From positions 1 to 30,022 of the forward strand of contig CAKPGS010000015.1 in NCBI GenBank assembly GCA_934155165.1: a DNA stretch of 30,022 bases, written 5' to 3'. Source of the DNA: an uncultured Clostridia bacterium (GTDB lineage: Bacteria > Bacillota > Clostridia > TANB77 > CAG-508). A program made the position numbers and the translations under genes. Below, one piece after another: positions 1 through 7,865 of the stretch; the first letter of the stretch is position 1, and every line of letters begins with the position of its first letter. Below the pieces are notes generated by a model that worked only from the letters and a program-made list of their open reading frames with translations, was not told the DNA's origin and did no database searches.

Positions 1-76
1 GCCTGGTAGTTCAGTTGGTTAGAACGCTAGCCTGTCACGCTAGAGGTCGACGGTTCGAGCCCGTTCCAGGTCGCCA
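1..76 (+). tRNA. tRNA-Asp (GTC), lacking only its first base
   Basis: Cloverleaf read directly: D-arm, anticodon loop with GTC, T-arm with GGTTCGAGCC, and an encoded CCA at 74-76. The 3' acceptor strand CCAGGTC needs a 5' strand GGCCTGG, but the window begins at GCCTGG, so the first G lies one base outside. It decodes aspartate codons GAC/GAT. It is followed by a hairpin and then by tRNA-Phe. Confidence 0.95.
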
Positions 77-79
77 ACG

Positions 80-105
80 AAAAAGTGTGAGTATCACACT
101 TTTTT
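80..105 (+). terminator. Intrinsic terminator-like hairpin after tRNA-Asp
   Basis: An 11-bp A/T-flanked stem (AAAAAGTGTGA paired with TCACACTTTTT) with a GTA loop runs directly into a T-run. It lies between two tRNA genes, so it may end the tRNA-Asp transcript or act as a processing or partial termination point before tRNA-Phe. Confidence 0.7.
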
Positions 106-113
106 GTATATAA

Positions 114-189
114 GCCTCGATAGCTCAGTTGGTAGAGCAAAGGACTGAAAATCCTTGTGTCACTGGTTCGATTCCAGTTCGAGGCACCA
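114..189 (+). tRNA. tRNA-Phe (GAA)
   Basis: A full 76-nt cloverleaf with acceptor GCCTCGA/TCGAGGC, anticodon stem AAGGA/TCCTT around loop CTGAAAA (anticodon GAA), T-loop GGTTCGATTCC and encoded CCA. No promoter is visible in the 8-nt gap after the preceding hairpin, so it probably shares the upstream tRNA promoter outside the window. Confidence 0.97.
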
Positions 190-197
190 GATAAAAT

Positions 198-222
198 CTT
201 CACCAAAAGTGAAGTTTTTTTT
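198..222 (+). terminator. Intrinsic terminator after tRNA-Phe
   Basis: Stem CTTCAC/GTGAAG with loop CAAAA, followed by eight T residues, directly after the tRNA. It closes the tRNA transcription unit. Confidence 0.85.
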
Positions 223-289
223 ATTATAGAAAATTTTTATTGATTATGGAGACTAGGACAAAAGCTTCAATAATTATTTTACATTGTTA

Positions 290-318
290 TTGACCATATA
301 TGTAAGAGAGATTATAAT
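290..318 (+). promoter_or_regulatory. Sigma-A promoter for the ADP-ribosylglycohydrolase gene
   Basis: -35 TTGACC (290-295) and -10 TATAAT (313-318) are separated by 17 bp. The start codon is 26 bp past the -10 box, leaving a short leader with the SD GAAGGAG. Confidence 0.8.
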
Positions 319-344
319 AAAAAATAAATAGAAGGAGAAGATAA

Positions 345-1295
345 ATGAAATCATGTAATGGAATAATAGGTTTAGCAATAGGTGATGCTATGGGAGTGCC
401 TATTGAATTTGTTAGTCGAAAAGAATTAGAGCAAAATCCAGTAACAAAAATGCTAGAATATGGAAGTCATAAAGTACCAAAAGGATGTTGGAGTGATGAT
501 ACATCAATGACTCTTGCAACAATAGATTCTATAATAAAAAAGAAAAAGATAGATACAGATGATATGGCTGATAGATTTTTAGAATGGTTCAAAAATGCTG
601 AATATACAGCTACGAATGATATTTTTGATATAGGAAGAACAACATTACAATCTCTTGCTAGATATGAATTAAAATTAGATGATGCAAGTAATTGTGGGGA
701 TGATAATGAATATAGTAATGGTAATGGCTCTTTAATGAGAATACTTCCCTTGGCCTATTATTGCTTTAGCAAAAACTTAAATAATAATGAGATAATAGAA
801 ATAGTTAGTAGAGTTTCAAGTATTACACATAAAAATCAAGTAAGTATTTTAGGTTGTTATATATATGTGCAATTTGCAATGGAGTTGTTAAAGGTAAAAG
901 ATTTAAAAAAATGTTATTATAAAATAAAAGAATTAGATTATACATATTTTTCAAAAGAAGTAGTGAATAGATATGAAAGAATTTTAAAAAATAATATAAC
1001 TGAATATAAATTAGAAGAAATAAAGTCAACAGGTTATATTGTAGATACTTTAGAAGCAACTTTATGGGTTTTATTAAATACTAAATCATATAATGAAGCT
1101 ATTATAAAAGCAATAAATTTAGGTGAAGATACAGATACAATAGGAGCTTGTACAGGAGGATTAGCTGGAATATATTATGGAATAGACAATATTAAAAATG
1201 AATGGAAAGAAAATTTGCTTAAATATGAATATATAATCGAATTATGTAATAAATTAGATGAAATATTGAAAAAAAATAATATTTTATATTTATAA
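345..1295 (+). CDS. ADP-ribosylglycohydrolase (DraG/ARH) family protein
   Basis: This 316-residue protein has the family's signature features. The N-terminus reads GIIGLAIGDAMGVPIEF (residues 6-22). The metal-binding SDDTSM is at 50-55, an NGNGSLMR motif at 125-132, and GEDTDTIGA begins at residue 260, supplying Asp262 and Asp264. Enzymes of this family use two magnesium ions to remove ADP-ribose from proteins, nucleic acids or small molecules; the substrate cannot be told from sequence. Length is normal for the family. The ATG has SD GAAGGAG and a clear promoter. No DraT-type transferase, macrodomain or NAD-linked toxin is adjacent, so no nitrogenase-type control is implied. The next gene has its own promoter. 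Confidence 0.9.
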   Translation: MKSCNGIIGLAIGDAMGVPIEFVSRKELEQNPVTKMLEYGSHKVPKGCWSDDTSMTLATIDSIIKKKKIDTDDMADRFLEWFKNAEYTATNDIFDIGRTTLQSLARYELKLDDASNCGDDNEYSNGNGSLMRILPLAYYCFSKNLNNNEIIEIVSRVSSITHKNQVSILGCYIYVQFAMELLKVKDLKKCYYKIKELDYTYFSKEVVNRYERILKNNITEYKLEEIKSTGYIVDTLEATLWVLLNTKSYNEAIIKAINLGEDTDTIGACTGGLAGIYYGIDNIKNEWKENLLKYEYIIELCNKLDEILKKNNILYL

Positions 1296-1298
1296 TTC

Positions 1299-1327
1299 TT
1301 GAAATTTAATAAAAAGAATATTATAAT
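1299..1327 (+). promoter_or_regulatory. Sigma-A promoter for the small membrane protein gene
   Basis: TTGAAA (1299-1304), 17 bp, TATAAT (1322-1327). Transcription from it would give a leader of about 95 nt before the ATG at 1430. That leader contains the short inverted repeat CTAG-N6-CTAG and the palindrome GTTAATTAAC, but no terminator or riboswitch I recognise. Confidence 0.7.
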
Positions 1328-1429
1328 AGAAAAGCTATGGGTAAATACCATTTTATATAAAATTCCTAATTAACTAGAGAAATCTAGATAATATAAATGT
1401 AACTGTTAATTAACATACATGGAGGAAAA

Positions 1430-1678
1430 ATGAAACAGAAGATTATTCTAGTTTTTAAACAAAAATGGCTATTCTTTTGTATAATGTTTGAATCGGCATT
1501 ATTAGGGGCTGTTCTAGCTGCTCAAAAAGTGGCAAATAAAACATTAGAAATATCATTTTTTTTGCGGAAAATGTATTTAAAAGAAGCTATAAAAATTGGA
1601 GTTTCTATTGGAGTAATTGTAGGGGGGATAATATTTATGTTATTACTTTTATATGAAACCAAAAAGAAACAAACATAA
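1430..1678 (+). CDS. Small two-helix membrane protein of unknown function
   Basis: An 82-residue protein that I do not recognise. Two hydrophobic stretches, about residues 13-32 and 56-75, are separated by a short basic segment, and the C-terminus is KKKQT. The likely topology is a hairpin with charged ends in the cytoplasm. A good SD (TGGAGG) precedes the ATG, there is a consensus promoter upstream and a strong terminator 24 bp downstream, so it is a monocistronic gene rather than a chance frame. It lies between the ADP-ribosylglycohydrolase gene and the WG-repeat gene; neither neighbour suggests a role. Confidence 0.7.
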   Translation: MKQKIILVFKQKWLFFCIMFESALLGAVLAAQKVANKTLEISFFLRKMYLKEAIKIGVSIGVIVGGIIFMLLLLYETKKKQT

Positions 1679-1701
1679 AAATATTTAGTTTTTTTATGTA
1701 G

Positions 1702-1725
1702 AGGCGACCAAAGGTCGCCTTTTTC
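1702..1725 (+). terminator. Intrinsic terminator built from a GC-rich palindrome
   Basis: Perfect 8-bp stem AGGCGACC/GGTCGCCT with an AAA loop and a T-rich tail (TTTTTCTTT). Its ATGTAG lead-in and GGCGACC core match the dispersed GC-rich repeats seen elsewhere in the window, so a repeat copy seems to serve as the terminator here. Confidence 0.88.
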
Positions 1726-1739
1726 TTTCGAACTTTTTA

Positions 1740-1768
1740 TTGACATCAATTTGCATAAAATATATAAT
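1740..1768 (+). promoter_or_regulatory. Sigma-A promoter for the WG-repeat protein
   Basis: Consensus TTGACA (1740-1745) and TATAAT (1763-1768) with a 17-bp spacer, directly after the preceding terminator. The leader is about 45 nt. Confidence 0.85.
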
Positions 1769-1821
1769 ATTTATGTATTTAAGGGGAAACAATAGAAAAA
1801 AGAAATGAGTGATTTTATTTT

Positions 1822-3555
1822 ATGGATAAAAAGAAAAAAATGATTATTATAATTTGTATTTGCATTATTTTATTAGGAATAATAGGAGGCTTTGTATTAT
1901 ATAAAAATGTAAAAAATACAAATAAAGATTACAAAATAGAGACAATAACCTTGTGTAATTATTTTACCATTGCAAAAGATGGAAAAATGGGGGTTATAGA
2001 CAATAAAGGAAAAATTATTATAGAACCAAATTATACAAATATACAAATTCCAAATCCAACTAAAGATGTTTTTGTTTGTACAAATGATAATGAAACTAAA
2101 ATTATAAATGCAAAAGGTGAAGAAAGATTCAAAAATTTTGAAGAAGTTTCAGCTATCCAACTAAAAGAATTGGCAACGGAAATTCCCTATGAAAAAAGTG
2201 TACTAAAATATAAAGAAAAAGGAAAATATGGAATAATTAATTTTGATGGAAAGAAAATAACAAAAGCAATTTATGATAATATTGAAAATTTACCATTCAA
2301 AGAGGGAGAATTATTAGTTGAAAAAGATGGTAAATATGGAGTGATTAATATTTTAGGAAAAAACATTATTCCAATTCAATATAAAGAAATAAAAGTAGAT
2401 GAATACTATGAAGAAAAAAATGCTTATAATTATAGTGGATACATTGTAGCAACGGAAAAAGACAATCAAATAAGTTATAAATATATAAACTATAATAACA
2501 AGATAGAAACAAAAAGTGAATATCAAGATATAAAAAGAATAATTGATTATGAAAATAAAGATGAATTTTATTTAATATTTAAAAAAGACAATAAATATGG
2601 AATTATGAAAGATACTGATGTAATTATTAATAACGAATATGATAGTATAGAATATGATAGTTTTAATCAATTATTTATTGTAAAAAAAGATGGAAAATAT
2701 GGAATTGTTAAATTAAATGGTGAAACTGTAATTTCATGTTTATATGATGAAATAAATATAGAAGGATTATATATTTATGCTTTAAAAAATGATGAACAAA
2801 TTATATTTAATACATCAGGAGAAAAAATAGAAAACTCAAATTATAAAAGCGTATATAATGCAAAAGATACAAAATATAAAATAACAATAGATAATGATAA
2901 CAAGTATGGTGTAATTGATGAAAATAATAAAGTTATAATTCCGAATAATTATTTTTATATAGGGTATTTAATTAATAACTACTTTGTTGTAAGTGGACAA
3001 AATGGAAAGAACGGAATAATAGATGATAAAGGAAAAATAATTTTAGATATAAAATACGATACAATAGAAAAACTAGAAAATATTGATTTAATAAATGCAA
3101 TTGAATTAAATACAAATACAATAACATTACTTAATAAAGATATTAAAGAAGTTGCAAAATTAAATAATGCCAATATTTATCAAGGTAGTAATTATATACG
3201 ATTATATTCTAATAAAGAACAAAAATATTTTAACTCAAATGGAGAAGAAGAAAGTAACAAAGAAATTTTATCACAAAATAAAATATTTTCAGATGTAAAA
3301 GATGGAAAATGGGGATTTGTGGACTCCAATGGAAATGTTATTGTAGACTATATATATGATGATGTAACAGAAACAAATCCATATGGATTTGCTGGTATAA
3401 AAAAAGATGGAAAATGGGGCTCAATTAATGAAAATGGGCAAGTGGTAATAGAGCCAATGTATAGTCTAAATAATAATAATGAAATAGATTTTATAGGAGA
3501 ATATTATAAATATACTTACGGATACAAGAAATTTAATTATACAAATGATAGATAA
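1822..3555 (+). CDS. Membrane-anchored WG-repeat protein
   Basis: A 577-residue protein. A basic start (MDKKKK) and one transmembrane helix at about residues 7-28 are followed by an extracellular region of about nine degenerate WG beta repeats. The units share the pattern DGK(Y/W/M)G-hydrophobic-(D/N)-x-x-G-x-x-I-x-P-x-Y; clear copies begin near residues 52, 133 and 171 and in the last 90 residues (KDGKWGFVDSNG and KKDGKWGSINENG). Such repeats form surface beta structures thought to bind ligands; the actual role is unknown. The ATG has only a weak SD (GAGTGA, 9 bp upstream), and an overlapping ATG at 1805 stops after 12 codons, so 1822 is the best start despite poor initiation context. A hairpin follows the stop codon. 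Confidence 0.88.
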   Translation: MDKKKKMIIIICICIILLGIIGGFVLYKNVKNTNKDYKIETITLCNYFTIAKDGKMGVIDNKGKIIIEPNYTNIQIPNPTKDVFVCTNDNETKIINAKGEERFKNFEEVSAIQLKELATEIPYEKSVLKYKEKGKYGIINFDGKKITKAIYDNIENLPFKEGELLVEKDGKYGVINILGKNIIPIQYKEIKVDEYYEEKNAYNYSGYIVATEKDNQISYKYINYNNKIETKSEYQDIKRIIDYENKDEFYLIFKKDNKYGIMKDTDVIINNEYDSIEYDSFNQLFIVKKDGKYGIVKLNGETVISCLYDEINIEGLYIYALKNDEQIIFNTSGEKIENSNYKSVYNAKDTKYKITIDNDNKYGVIDENNKVIIPNNYFYIGYLINNYFVVSGQNGKNGIIDDKGKIILDIKYDTIEKLENIDLINAIELNTNTITLLNKDIKEVAKLNNANIYQGSNYIRLYSNKEQKYFNSNGEEESNKEILSQNKIFSDVKDGKWGFVDSNGNVIVDYIYDDVTETNPYGFAGIKKDGKWGSINENGQVVIEPMYSLNNNNEIDFIGEYYKYTYGYKKFNYTNDR

Positions 3556-3556
3556 A

Positions 3557-3576
3557 AGGCTGGAAAAATCCAGCCT
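3557..3576 (+). other. Hairpin between the WG-repeat gene and the PLP enzyme gene
   Basis: Perfect 8-bp stem AGGCTGGA/TCCAGCCT with an AAAA loop starts two bases after the WG-gene stop codon. There is no T-run after it, so it is a weak terminator at best. It could be a 3'-end stabiliser or an mRNA processing barrier. The next SD begins only about 14 bp downstream, and I see no separate promoter for the next gene. Confidence 0.55.
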
Positions 3577-3600
3577 ACAATATTATTTTAGGAGGAAAAA

Positions 3601-4854
3601 ATGTTAAAAGAATTTGGAGTAAAAGAAGATATAATAGAATTATCAAAAAAAGTTGAAAAAGAAATAAAACCACAATTTGAACAAATAGAGGAAAATTGTG
3701 AGAAAAATAGTTTAAAAGTTTTAAAAGCATTTCAAGATAATAGAATTTCAGAGGTACACTTTGGAAGTACAACTGGATATGGTTATGATGACATAGGAAG
3801 AGACACAATAGAAAAAGTATTTGCACAAGTATTAGGTGCTGAAGATGCTTTGGTAAGAAGTCAATTTATTTCTGGCACACATGCACTAACCGTTGCTTTA
3901 TTTGCATTTTTACGCCCAGGAGATACAATGCTTAGTATAAATGGAAAACCCTACGATACCTTAGATGAAGTAATTGGAATTGTAGAAAATAAAAGTTCAT
4001 TAAAATCATATGGAATAAATTTTGAAAAAATAGAATTAATAGATAACGATTTTAATTATGAGGAAATACAAAAAACATTAAATGATAAAAAAATAAAATT
4101 AATAGAAATACAACGTTCAAAAGGATATGCAAATAGAAAAAGCATAAGCATAGAAAAAGTTGAAAAAGTAATAAAAGCAATTAGAGAAGTTGACAAAAAT
4201 GTAATAATAATGGTAGATAATTGCTATTGCGAATTTGTGGGAGAAAAAGAACCAACAGAAGTTGGAGCAGATGTAATGGTAGGTTCACTAATAAAGAATT
4301 TAGGAGGTGGACTTGCTCCAAATGGTGCATATATTGCAGGAAAGAAAGAACTTGTAAATTTAGCAGCAGAAAGATTAACAGCACCAGGAGAGGGAAGAGA
4401 AGTAGGACCAACTTTAGGAATAAATAAAAGTATTTTACAAGGACTATTTTTTGCACCAAGTGTTGTAGCAAGTAGCTTGAAAACAGCTGTATTTGCAAGT
4501 AAAATGTTAGAAGAATTAGGATATAAAACAGAACCAAGATTTAACGAAAAAAGAGCAGATATAGTACAAACAATAGAGTTTGGAAATGCACAAGATTTAA
4601 TAAAATATTGTCAAGGAATACAAATGGGATCTCCAGTAGATTCAAATTCTGTACCAGAACCATGGGATATGCCAGGATACACAGATAAAGTAATAATGGC
4701 AGCAGGATGTTTTACACAAGGATCTTCAATAGAACTTTCTTGCGATGGACCAATACGTGAGCCATACCTTGCTTTTCAACAAGGTGCGCTTACATATGAA
4801 TATGGTAAATTAGGAGTATTAAAAGCAATTTCATATATGAAAGAGGAAAAATAA
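3601..4854 (+). CDS. PLP-dependent methionine gamma-lyase family protein (YnbB/aluminium-resistance type)
   Basis: This 417-residue protein matches the Clostridia/Bacillus YnbB group of fold-type I PLP enzymes. The conserved early block HFGSTTGYGYDDIGRDT is at about residues 56-72, followed by VRSQFISGTHAL. The motif VGSLIKNLGGGLAPNGAYIAG carries the likely Schiff-base lysine, Lys232. Family members are annotated as methionine gamma-lyase or cystathionine beta-lyase-like, acting on C-S bonds, but substrates are rarely proven. SD AGGAGG precedes the ATG. The stop codon overlaps the next gene's start (TAATG, one shared base), so translation of the flavoprotein gene is probably coupled. Confidence 0.88.
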   Translation: MLKEFGVKEDIIELSKKVEKEIKPQFEQIEENCEKNSLKVLKAFQDNRISEVHFGSTTGYGYDDIGRDTIEKVFAQVLGAEDALVRSQFISGTHALTVALFAFLRPGDTMLSINGKPYDTLDEVIGIVENKSSLKSYGINFEKIELIDNDFNYEEIQKTLNDKKIKLIEIQRSKGYANRKSISIEKVEKVIKAIREVDKNVIIMVDNCYCEFVGEKEPTEVGADVMVGSLIKNLGGGLAPNGAYIAGKKELVNLAAERLTAPGEGREVGPTLGINKSILQGLFFAPSVVASSLKTAVFASKMLEELGYKTEPRFNEKRADIVQTIEFGNAQDLIKYCQGIQMGSPVDSNSVPEPWDMPGYTDKVIMAAGCFTQGSSIELSCDGPIREPYLAFQQGALTYEYGKLGVLKAISYMKEEK

Positions 4855-6119
4855 TGGATGTAATTGTAATAGGTGGTGGACCAGCGGGCATGATGTCTGC
4901 TATAACAGCAGCAAAAGAAAATAATAATGTAATTATATTAGAAAAAATGAATTCATGTGGACGAAAATTATTAATTACAGGGAAAGGAAGATGTAATATT
5001 ACATCTTCTTTAAGCATGGATGATTTTATAAAAAATACACCAGGAAATGGAAAATTTTTATATAGTTGTTTTCAAAATTTTACAAATGAAGATATTATAC
5101 AAATGCTTAAAAACAATGGTGTAAAAACAAAAGAAGAAAGAGGAAATAGAATATTTCCGGTTTCAGATAAATCTTTAGATGTATTAAATGCTTTTGAGAA
5201 AGAAATGGAAAAAAATAATGTAAAAGTAATAACAAAAGCAAATGTAAAAAAAATAAATATTGAAAATGAAAAAGTTACAGGAGTAACTTTTGAAAAAGAT
5301 GGACTAAATAAAACTTTTAAAGCAGATAAAGTTATTCTAGCAACAGGTGGAAAAAGCTATTCAGCAACAGGCTCAACAGGAGATGGATATAAAATTGCGG
5401 AAGATTTAGGACATAACATTGTTAGAATAAGGCCATCACTTGTACCATTGCAAACAAATGGAAGAAATTTAAAAATTTGTAAACAGATGCAAGGCTTATC
5501 TTTAAGAAATATAAAAATGAAACTAATAGATAGCTCTAAAAATAAAACTATATATGAAGACTTTGGAGAACTTCTATTTACGCATTTTGGTGTTTCAGGT
5601 CCAACAATATTAAGTAGTTCAGCACATTTATTAAGATATAAAAATGTAGATGAATTGTTGAATAATGGAACAATAAAATTAATTATAGATTTAAAGCCAG
5701 CATTAGATGAAGAAAAGCTTAATTTAAGAATATTAAGAGATTTTGAAAAAGAAAAAAATAAATCTTTTAAAAATAGCCTAAACGACTTATTGCCTAAAAA
5801 GTTGATAGATACTGTAATTGAACTTTCAGAAATAGATGAAAACAAAAAGGTAAATGAAATAACAAAAAAAGAAAGAATGAAACTAATACAAATATTAAAA
5901 CACTTTGAAATAACAATATCAGGATTTAGACCTATAGAAGAAGCAATAATAACCTCTGGAGGAATAAGCACAAAAGAAATAAATCCAAAAACAATGGAAT
6001 CTAAAATAATACAAGGATTATATTTTGCAGGAGAAATAATAGATGTAGATGCATATACAGGAGGATTTAATTTACAAATAGCATATTCTACAGGTTATAC
6101 TGCAGGAAAGAACAATTAA
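4854..6119 (+). CDS. HI0933/BaiN-like FAD-dependent oxidoreductase
   Basis: A 421-residue flavoprotein. The N-terminal Rossmann motif GGGPAG (residues 7-12) is followed by the family hallmark CGRKLLITGKGRCNIT near residues 35-50. ILATGGKSYSATGSTGDGY is central, and the C-terminal TGGFNLQIAYSTGYTAG completes the FAD site. This is the HI0933/YhiN family; relatives are annotated as aminoacetone oxidase-like or as the bile-acid-associated flavoprotein BaiN, but the substrate is uncertain and no bai genes are nearby. Its start overlaps the preceding stop by one base, which suggests coupled expression with the PLP enzyme. A GC-rich palindromic repeat separates it from the YigZ gene. Confidence 0.9.
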   Translation: MDVIVIGGGPAGMMSAITAAKENNNVIILEKMNSCGRKLLITGKGRCNITSSLSMDDFIKNTPGNGKFLYSCFQNFTNEDIIQMLKNNGVKTKEERGNRIFPVSDKSLDVLNAFEKEMEKNNVKVITKANVKKINIENEKVTGVTFEKDGLNKTFKADKVILATGGKSYSATGSTGDGYKIAEDLGHNIVRIRPSLVPLQTNGRNLKICKQMQGLSLRNIKMKLIDSSKNKTIYEDFGELLFTHFGVSGPTILSSSAHLLRYKNVDELLNNGTIKLIIDLKPALDEEKLNLRILRDFEKEKNKSFKNSLNDLLPKKLIDTVIELSEIDENKKVNEITKKERMKLIQILKHFEITISGFRPIEEAIITSGGISTKEINPKTMESKIIQGLYFAGEIIDVDAYTGGFNLQIAYSTGYTAGKNN

Positions 6120-6123
6120 AAAT

Positions 6124-6168
6124 AATGTCAAACGATGTAGGGGTCGGCGCCCTCGACGACCCGAAATA
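6124..6168 (+). repeat. GC-rich palindromic repeat, copy A
   Basis: The segment has an AATGTCA lead, then ATGTAGGGGTCGGCG, and its core stem GGGTCG (6141-6146) pairs with CGACCC (6157-6162). It closely matches the copy at 24829-24874, including the flanking TGTCA and CCGAAATAA. GC content is far above the surroundings and there is no T-run. It fills the 61-bp gap between the flavoprotein and YigZ genes. Confidence 0.75.
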
Positions 6169-6180
6169 AAGGAGCAAAAT

Positions 6181-6804
6181 GTGAAAATAATTGAAAAAAA
6201 TTTAGAAACATATATAATTGAAAAAAAATCAAAATTTATATCAAATATAATTTATGTAAGTTCTACGCAAGAAGCAGAAGAAAAACTAAAACAAATAAAA
6301 AAGAAATATTACGATGCCAAACACAATTGTTATGCATATAGAATAATGGAAGGCGAGAATATACTAGAAAGAAGTAGCGATGATGGCGAACCAAGTGGGA
6401 CAGCAGGAATGCCAATTTTAGATATTTTAAGAGGAAAAAACATAGGAAATGTGCTAGTTGTAGTTACACGATATTTTGGAGGAATTCTTTTAGGTACAGG
6501 TGGACTAGTAAGAAGTTATTCAGAAGCAACTAATAAAGCTATTTTAGAAAATAATTTATTAGAAATGGAAATAGGCTATGAAATGGAAATTACATTAGAT
6601 TATAAAAACTTTGAAATTTTTAAGTATTACTGCGAAAAAACAGGTATTTCGATAATTGGAAAAGAATATGGAGAAAACATAAAAATTATAGCAGAAGTAG
6701 ATGAAAATTCGAAACAAGAAATATGTGAAAACAGCGAAAAATCAAGGTTTAAAGTTATAGAAAGTCGAATTGTGTCGAAAAGACTAATACGAAAAAATCG
6801 TTGA
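6181..6804 (+). CDS. YigZ/IMPACT family protein
   Basis: A 207-residue protein with the UPF0029 N-terminal domain. The signature stretches are AKHNCYAYRI (about 44-53), SSDDGEPSGTAGMPIL (about 63-78) and VVVTRYFGGILLGTGGLVRSY (about 94-114). The remainder resembles the DUF1949 ferredoxin-like C-terminal domain. Eukaryotic IMPACT affects Gcn2/translation control; the bacterial role is poorly known. The start is GTG at 6181, six bases after GGAG; an overlapping ATG two bases earlier stops at once. It lies just upstream of spo0A, and part of its 3' end carries a sequence matching a Spo0A-binding box. Confidence 0.9.
   Translation: MKIIEKNLETYIIEKKSKFISNIIYVSSTQEAEEKLKQIKKKYYDAKHNCYAYRIMEGENILERSSDDGEPSGTAGMPILDILRGKNIGNVLVVVTRYFGGILLGTGGLVRSYSEATNKAILENNLLEMEIGYEMEITLDYKNFEIFKYYCEKTGISIIGKEYGENIKIIAEVDENSKQEICENSEKSRFKVIESRIVSKRLIRKNR
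6773..6779 (+). promoter_or_regulatory. Candidate Spo0A-binding (0A) box upstream of spo0A
   Basis: TGTCGAA, the core 0A-box heptamer, lies in the last codons of the YigZ gene, about 70 bp upstream of the spo0A -35 box. A near match, AGTCGAAT, is at 6763-6770. The position would suit autoregulation, as known for Bacillus spo0A, but a heptamer inside a coding region can be chance. Confidence 0.35.
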
Positions 6805-6851
6805 TATTTTGCACAAAACGAGGAAAATTGGAAAAAATTTCAAAAAACTAC

Positions 6852-6880
6852 TTGTATTTTGTATGATAAGAAGCTATAAT
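6852..6880 (+). promoter_or_regulatory. Sigma-A-type promoter for spo0A
   Basis: TTGTAT (6852-6857), 17 bp, TATAAT (6875-6880), 40 bp before the ATG. I looked for a sigma-H promoter and found only a poor AGGA-like -35 near 6821 with no matching GAAT -10. Confidence 0.7.
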
Positions 6881-6920
6881 TTTCACTGTAATAAATAATA
6901 AAGTGAGAGGAGATTTTACG

Positions 6921-7742
6921 ATGAAAGATAAAATCACAGTGTTAATTGCAGATGATAATACAGAATTTGCAAACACATTATCAAGATACTTAGAGGAAGA
7001 AGACGATATGAGTGTAATAGGAATTGCAAGAGATGGAGACGAAGCATTTAAAATGGTACAAGGAACTCATCCAGACATCTGTTTATTAGATGTAATTATG
7101 CCTCATGTAGATGGATTAGGAGTATTAGAAAAAATAAACGAAGCAAATATGGTAAAAAGACCTATGTGTATAATGCTTTCAGCAGTTGGCCAAGATAAAA
7201 TAACACAAAAAGCAACATTACTTGGAGCAGAATACTATGTAGTAAAACCATTTGATATAAAATTATTAATAAAAAGAATAAAAGAAATAAAATTATACAA
7301 TCCAGAGCAAGTAACTAATAATAATTTACTAGAAAGAACAGCCAAACCAAAATACATAGAAATATCAAAGAAGCAAAATAATTCAGAAACAAATTTAGAG
7401 GCATTAGTAACTAACTTAATTCATGAAATTGGTGTACCAGCACATATAAAAGGATATCAATATTTAAGAGAAGCAATAATGATGGTAGTAGAAGACATAG
7501 ACGTAATAAATCAAATAACAAAATGTTTATATCCTCAAATAGCACAAAAATTCAAAACAACACCAAGCAGAGTAGAAAGAGCAATACGTCATGCAATAGA
7601 AGTAGCATGGGGAAGAGGACAACAAGAAACAGTAGAAAATATCTTCGGATATACAGTATCAGCATCAAAAGGAAAGCCAACGAATTCAGAATTTATTGCA
7701 ATGATAGCTGATAAATTACGCTTAGAATTAAAAAGTGCATAA
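6921..7742 (+). CDS. spo0A: Sporulation master response regulator Spo0A
   Basis: A 273-residue two-domain response regulator. The receiver domain (1-125) has the acidic pair Asp11/Asp12, phospho-acceptor Asp57 in LLDVIMP and the conserved lysine in YYVVKPFD. The C-terminal Spo0A DNA-binding domain carries the nearly invariant LYPQIAQKFKTTPSRVERAI followed by RHAIEVAWGRG. Phosphorylated Spo0A binds TGTCGAA boxes and switches cells into sporulation. An in-frame GTG at 6903 would add six residues, but ATG 6921 sits eight bases after AGAGGAG and gives the normal family start, so I use it. The gene has its own promoter and a strong terminator. Its presence shows the organism descends from, and probably is, a spore former. 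Confidence 0.98.
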   Translation: MKDKITVLIADDNTEFANTLSRYLEEEDDMSVIGIARDGDEAFKMVQGTHPDICLLDVIMPHVDGLGVLEKINEANMVKRPMCIMLSAVGQDKITQKATLLGAEYYVVKPFDIKLLIKRIKEIKLYNPEQVTNNNLLERTAKPKYIEISKKQNNSETNLEALVTNLIHEIGVPAHIKGYQYLREAIMMVVEDIDVINQITKCLYPQIAQKFKTTPSRVERAIRHAIEVAWGRGQQETVENIFGYTVSASKGKPTNSEFIAMIADKLRLELKSA

Positions 7743-7748
7743 AAATAA

Positions 7749-7784
7749 TAAAAAAAAGGTAGATTCAAAAATCTACCTTTTTTT
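7749..7784 (+). terminator. Intrinsic terminator of spo0A
   Basis: A long A/T-flanked stem with core GGTAGATT/AATCTACC and a short A-rich loop, followed by seven T residues, immediately after the spo0A stop codon. Confidence 0.92.
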
Positions 7785-7850
7785 ATATTATAGGAAATTT
7801 CTATTTTGGATGTATAGGAAAGGCATCTTAGGTTGACTTGAATGACTTCT
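7785..7850. repeat. Short repeat TATATTATAGGAAATTTC with a degenerate GC-repeat remnant
   Basis: This 18-base string follows the spo0A terminator and recurs after the terminator at 27819-27845. It is followed by TATTTTGGATGTATAGG, which resembles the ATGTA lead of the GC-rich repeats, but the palindromic stem is decayed here. Confidence 0.5.
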
Positions 7851-7865
7851 TCTATAAAATATTAT

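Noticed and set aside
345..1295. DraG/DraT-type nitrogenase regulation or a phage-defence ADP-ribosylation system
   Set aside because: No transferase, nitrogenase, macrodomain or toxin partner is adjacent; the neighbours are unrelated single-gene units.
1334..1429. Possible riboswitch in the ~95-nt leader of the small membrane protein gene
   Set aside because: Only short dyads (CTAG-N6-CTAG, GTTAATTAAC) are present; no terminator, no known aptamer core and no long stem.
1822..3555. WG repeats as a DNA-level tandem array or CRISPR-like array
   Set aside because: The repeats are degenerate protein modules with variable spacing and little nucleotide identity. No CRISPR array or cas gene is seen anywhere in the window.
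4181..4537. A 118-codon minus-strand open frame inside the PLP enzyme gene
   Set aside because: Low-complexity leucine-rich shadow of the AT-rich coding strand; no SD and no family resemblance. The same applies to the other antisense leucine/phenylalanine-rich frames in the window.
6903..6920. GTG 6903 as the spo0A start
   Set aside because: ATG 6921 has the well-placed AGAGGAG and matches the normal family N-terminus.
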